Shown here one piece after another: positions 59,391-64,000 of a stretch of DNA of 64,000 nucleotides. The stretch covers positions 4,712,001-4,776,000 of the forward strand of contig NW_026946359.1 of NCBI RefSeq assembly GCF_035222275.1, given 5' to 3'. The stretch's first letter is position 1. Every line of letters begins with the position of its first letter. Below the pieces are notes generated by a model, which saw nothing but the letters and a program-made list of their open reading frames with translations, was not told the DNA's origin and searched no databases. This DNA is from Podospora bellae-mahoneyi (taxonomy: Eukaryota > Ascomycota > Sordariomycetes > Sordariales > Podosporaceae). The position numbers and the translations under genes are program-made.

Positions 59391-62300
59391 CTATTGAGGG
59401 GGTCTCGCGCCGCCATTGAAGATGTAAGCCAGCTCCTGAACGCCCAGTCTGCCCAGCTGCTTGCTCTTGTCTTCATCCAGAGCGCTCTCCACCAGCTCCC
59501 TCTTCTTCTCTTGCAAATCCATGATGCGGTCCTCGACCGTTTCCTTGACCAGAATTCGGTGGACCTGCACCTCCTTTTGCTGCCCAATACGGTGGGCGCG
59601 GTCGACAGCCTGCATCTCGATAAATGGATTCCAGAAGGGATCGCAAATGATGACGCGCGAAGCGCACGTCAGGTTCAGTCCCGCGTTACCGGCGCGGAGG
59701 GACACCAGCATGACCTTGTTTTCGGGGTTCTCTACAAAGTCTTGAACCGCTTCGTCGCGGTGGGTGCGCGACATGTCGCCAGTGTACCGGCAGTGACGCA
59801 GCTTGAGGCTGTACTTGATCTGGCATTCGATCAAGTCCAGCAGGGAGGTCCACTGAGAGAAAATAATGGTCTTCTCATTGGTTTCCTGGATCGTCTTCAG
59901 AAGCTCAATGACTTGGGTGACCTTCGCCGAGTCCTCCCAATTATCGCGGAGGTAGTGCATATATCTCCGACGGGCCTCCTTGTTTCTGCCAGCCTCAAGG
60001 CGGAGTGTCCGCAGCTGACTTGGGTTGACCGGCTCAACCTTGCTCTTCCCCTTGCTCAGTTTGCTCTTCTCCTTGCCTTTCTTGGACGCCTTCGTGGTCT
60101 TCTTTTCCGCCCGTCTCGCTTCCTTTCTCGCCTTCGCTTCCGCCTTGGCTTCCGCCATCTTCATCGCCTGGGCTGCAGCTTCACCCTCACTGAGTTCATC
60201 TGAATCATCGTCTTCCACGATGAAGTCATTCAAACTGCCGACAGAATCATTGTCAGAATTCTCATCTTCTGACGAGCCAGACCAGTCTGAAATCTCTGGC
60301 AGCTCCTCCTCCTTGACCTCTTCCTTAGGAAGAGTTTCCGGCATATGAATCTTTCGAAAGGTCGTGTACTTGATCACCTTTGAAGCATCAACGGGGCCGC
60401 GGCATTGCGGACACTTAGCACTGGCGTTCTCGTTACCTGTAAGAACATTGTTCCTGGCCGCGTTGTCTGTCAGCGAAGTGAAGCACTCTGAGCAGGTGTC
60501 ATGGCCGCAGGGTATAGCTAGGACTGGATCCTCGACGCCGTCATAACAGATAGGACACTCAAAAGATTCGATGTCCTTGATACGCTGGATGACTGCAGCA
60601 TCAAGCTTCCTGGCCAAATCATCCATGGTCTCGTCAGCGGTGGTTGCGCTGCCGACGCACTCGAAATCAATCAAGTGAGGGTGGCAGCATGCTTGGCGAA
60701 GCCGCAGCAGAAGAACAAGAATATTGGAGTAGTTGCGACCAACAGTACCGGCACGGAGGTATTTGTTGAAGACAACCTGCGACCTCTCTTCAAGGTCTTT
60801 GTAAAATTGTGTCTCATCCACTGAGAACTCTACAAACTCGGATCTCTCGGTCTTGGGGGGTAGAGTCAAGATGGGCTTGCCATCTATCTGCGAGGTTTTC
60901 ATGCGCCTCAGCATGATGGCCTTGAGAACGGTCCGGAGTTTGTCCATGGCCTGCTTGCGAGCATACTCGTTGTTACCATTATTCCGGGGGCCGAGGCATT
61001 TAAACGCCGTTTGGAAGTGCCTATGTTCCCAAAAGGGCTTAATCCTCAAAAACCGGATGAGTGGATAGAGCTCTGAGACGTTGTTCATCATGGGCGTGCC
61101 AGTAAGGCACCAGCGGTAGGTGGCATTGATCTTGTGCACGCCCTTTGAGCCTTGGGTGTCCTTGTTTTTGATACACTGGGCTTCGTCGATGATGATGCGG
61201 TAAAAGGTGCTCTTAGGGTGAAGCAAGGGGCACTTTTTGGCAAGCTCGCCGTCGTCTCTCTCCGAATACAACGCAGCCGCGTTGCGTTGTTGCACGTGCT
61301 TTTCGTACTGGCGCCATTCCGAGGCGATTGAACCATACGTTGTGAGCACCACGTCGTAATTTATGAGCTCAGTGAATGGTATCTTCTTCTTCTGGTGGAG
61401 GAGGTAAACACTCATCTTATGAGTACCCCTCAGCTTGTTCTTGACCTCGTTTTCCCATTGTTTGATAAGGGCAACAGGTCCAATGATCAAATTAGTCTAT
61501 TCAATATTAGCATTCAATGTGCTGAAGATAAGCAGGACGCCTATTAAACTAGTTCAAGGCGTCCATTGCACCATTTCACGGATGCAACATTCCGTTCAAC
61601 ACCCACAGACGACCAACAAACACATGTCATTGTTCTGGAAGGCGTTTAATAATACGGTCGATGCGTCGAATGATAGTGTTGATGGGTTAAATGATGGTGA
61701 TGATGCGTTAAATGATAGTATCGATGCGTTAGATGATAGTGTCGACCTTTAGTAATAGTGTCGAGGCCTTTACTGATAGTGTCGATGCCTTTGACGGCGG
61801 TACCGAGGGCTGTAAAGAACAATGACATGCGTCTGTTGGACAAGTGCAGAAGTTGAAAGAGCTGCTGTATGTAAAGTAAATGCAACCAAAACCTTGACAA
61901 GACACGAACAGGCAAGCTAATAAAAAAAAGCAAGGGGTCTGAGAAGTTGCTTACCCTCACTGCCCGGTCCTCAGAGGGCCTGGAAATCATCAACGCCAGG
62001 GTCGAGACCGTTTTACCAAGACCCATATCATCGGCCAGGATACCGCCTTTGTTTGACCCTGTCTCCATCTCCGCCATCCACTTCAGGGCAAGCTGTTGGT
62101 GCGGATAGAGAGGATACTTCATGCCCGCCGGTGTTTCACCCCGCTCCTCCTCGGGAATTTCCATATCAGGTCGAATATTCGAAAGAAGTTGTTGAATTTC
62201 CTCCTCTGTTTTGACAGGATTGTGCACAAAGTCATCCAGATAGTTCGCTAACCGCGGATTCAGGGGGTTCCCGTCCATATCGGTCATGTTCTGGAAGTCA

Positions 62301-63885
62301 ATGTTGTTTGCACGATGAATCGTTGAAGCAAGACTGGGTTGCCCTCCCAGGTAATCCACGTCGGAGAAGTAGCTGCCGTTGTTCAGTAGACCTGGTCGAT
62401 CGAGGCTGGCCAGTTGGCTAACGCTTGCAAAGCCTGGTAACGCGGATGGGTTCCAGGCTGGAATGGATCGGTTGTAGGAGGGGTTCGGTGGGGGAAGAGT
62501 ACGGCTAGAGGGATGAGTCGAGCGAGCCCCTTGTTGCCACAAAGCATAGCCGCCGGTAGCTACCTCGTCGCTGCCACTATCAGAATCTTCCCAGGCCCCC
62601 GGCATTTGAGGCATCCGATCGCTTTCCTCGCGGTTGATGCCATTCACTTGACCTGGAGTGATGCTCCATCCCGGACTCCCATTGGCCCTCCCCGGTTCAG
62701 ACTTGACATTGACTCCACAGCTGTGTTGAAAGCTGCTAGCTTGTCGTGACTGAATAGCTGGTTGTTGACCGCTTGAAACGATGCTCCAACCCGGACCCCC
62801 TGTGACCTGACTGGGCCCCGGTTTAACGGGCGTTGTGTTATGGGAGTAGCTTCTCGTGTGCGGTGTGTGAACGCCACCATACCCACGACTTGGCGTGGTG
62901 CTCCAGCCAGCGCCACCTGTAACATTTGACCCCGAGTTCGTTGGGTAGTTCCCATTTCCATATAGTCCATTACTCTGCGCTCCAAACGATTCCGAAGTAG
63001 TTCCCTGCAAAAGTCGTGGTCTGGTAGATAGAGACACTTGATTGGACAACTGGCTGCTCGATGGTTGGCGGTGTAAAATTCGGTCGAATGCATTTATTTG
63101 GCCAGTGGGTATCGATGAGCCGTACTCGGGTGCCGTCGAAGTGCCTTGCGATAACTGCCTGGCAAAGGCAGCATCTTGATCAAGCTGAGCCTTTGATTGT
63201 TCATGGCGCCTTTCCACATCAAGAGCTCTCTGTTTGATGCCCTGCCACGCATCGTCCCTATGTCAAAGGTTAGCACAGATCGACAGAGCGTGACACGAGA
63301 CTGCTTGCCCAGTAAGGTCAATGGAAGATAATTCTTCATCTACGTCGTTGCTCCCAGCGCCCCCAAAACTGTAATCCCATCCCGGGCTCGGCGACGCTCG
63401 GTTGGAGTTATTTGGACCCCATATGGATGAAGAAACATTCAAGTGAGAGCTTCCGAAAGAACGCTTTCGAGATCCAGAGGCTGGCTGGTGGGGTGGAGGC
63501 CCTCCTCCAGGGCTCGAGCTTGGCGGGTTCGACATTCTCGAGGATGAGCCGTTGGCGGGGTAAGAAGATACTGGGGACAATGATTAGCATGAGTTTGAAT
63601 ATATGCATGTCCAAAACCTCTTTCGGGGCAGGGTTTTGAAGGACTCGGTTGCGTACCTTTGCCTGTGGTAGTAGCTCTCGTCAGCACTGAACGCCATTCC
63701 GGCCATGGAGGAATGCAGGACTTGAACTAACCTTCTGACGAAGTCCCGCGGGCCCTCCTTTCCTTGAGTTTAATCAATTCAGCCTTGGCTTCCCGTATTT
63801 GCTTGTTGATTTCAGAAGTCCGCGGTTGCTCCAACAACGACCTCAGTATCGTCCCTTGAATCGCAATATCCTCTTCGAGGTCCAT
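59391..63885 (-). CDS. uls1: SNF2-family ATPase with RING finger, Uls1/Ris1-like
   Basis: Proposed exons: 63885-63732, microexon 63662-63657, 63570-63309, 63257-61955, 61496-59391; total 1276 residues, all phases consistent. A SUMO-interacting-like motif SSIDLTGDD lies at about 134-142. The SNF2 N-terminal lobe has HQQLALKWM and Walker A ILADDMGLGKT (about 548), then DEAQ (about 680). A C3HC4 RING finger at about 890-950 (CPICYDGVEDP, CGHDTCSECF, CPQCRGPVD) is inserted before the helicase C lobe, which has IIFSQWTSLLDL and a late QAVDRAHRIGQQKEVQVHR. Yeast Uls1 is a SUMO-targeted ubiquitin ligase and DNA translocase that clears SUMOylated proteins from chromatin. An acidic/basic linker (SGSSEDENSDNDSV, then EARRAEKKTTKASKKGKEK) lies between RING and helicase C. 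Two introns are unusual: 63258-63308 is GC-AG, and 61497-61954 is 458 nt with internal repeats. The start at 63885 is the first in-frame ATG seen; the frame is open to the window edge. Confidence 0.88.
61613..61839. repeat. Inverted-repeat-bounded 21-bp minisatellite in a uls1 intron
   Basis: Arms at 61613-61636 and 61816-61839 are 24 bp long and reverse complements at 22 positions. Between them, from about 61650, lie about seven tandem units of 21 bp, consensus AATGATAGTGTCGATGCGTTA, progressively diverged on the right side. The whole lies in the 458-nt intron 61497-61954, far longer than the other introns here. Confidence 0.85.
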
Positions 63886-64000
63886 GGGGCTCGGGTTTGT
63901 GAAATTTAAGGGCACTGACGGTGCCTGATGAGGTGAAAGAAGAGAACGGGAGCCGCAGTCGCAGAGCGGGTAGCCACATGCACAACCAAGCAGGCTGCCT

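Noticed and set aside
61646-61950. Heptapeptide-like His/Tyr/Thr repeat if the uls1 intron is translated
   Set aside because: The stretch lies between conserved SNF2 motifs, the flanking splice sites restore AVRTNLIIGPVALIKQW exactly, and the repeats reflect a 21-bp noncoding minisatellite.

Overview
The window comes from the nuclear genome of a filamentous ascomycete, most likely a Sordariomycete close to Sordariales. The evidence is small introns (about 49-131 nt) with GTRNGT donors and CTRAY branch sites, several fungus-typical gene architectures (Pth11-like rhodopsin-domain receptor, complex I 9.5 kDa subunit, Isy1), and an AT-rich, repeat-bearing block that looks like repeat-induced point mutation (RIP). 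Genes are mostly single-copy housekeeping genes with no operon-like logic. I see no prophage, CRISPR array or secondary-metabolite cluster.

Layout: a vacuolar subtilisin protease (623-2278, -); a 3 kb intergenic gap; a giant BEACH/WD40 protein (5281-13374, +); complex I subunit NUO9.5 (13908-14212, -) divergent from OST48/Wbp1 (14639-16263, +); splicing factor Isy1 (18359-19171, +) convergent with a secreted metallophosphoesterase (19501-21336, -); choline kinase (21739-24184, -); Sco1 copper chaperone (25129-26105, -) divergent from the Set1-complex PHD protein Spp1 (26550-28151, +); a Ser/Pro-rich orphan (29842-31521, -); a Pth11-like seven-helix protein (33618-35079, -); a coiled-coil protein of unknown function (38878-41186, +, N-terminus unresolved); a CECR5-type HAD hydrolase (42842-44285, +); an intron-bearing tRNA-Pro(AGG) (44569-44659, +); an OPT oligopeptide transporter (48114-50726, +) convergent with molybdopterin synthase large subunit (51282-51806, -); the AT-rich relic block with decayed LTR-retrotransposon fragments (about 52440-55130); an RBM5/RBM10-like splicing factor (55431-58322, +); and a Uls1-like SNF2/RING translocase (59391-63885, -).

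Functional themes are ordinary but coherent: mitochondrial respiration (NUO9.5, Sco1), splicing (Isy1, RBM5-like), chromatin and SUMO biology (Spp1, Uls1-like), secretory pathway and vacuole (Wbp1, protease, BEACH protein) and nutrient uptake or cofactors (OPT, MoaE). Exon joins were worked out by hand and checked for phase. Two introns use GC-AG ends, one gene has its start codon alone on its first coding exon, and one probable 6-nt microexon is proposed.

The most unusual signals are: (1) an intragenic composition switch, C-rich then abruptly G-rich on the coding strand, repeated in many unrelated genes on both strands; (2) a 458-nt intron in the Uls1-like gene carrying a 21-bp minisatellite enclosed by a 24-bp inverted repeat; (3) a gene whose long conserved-looking reading frame has no visible in-frame AUG.
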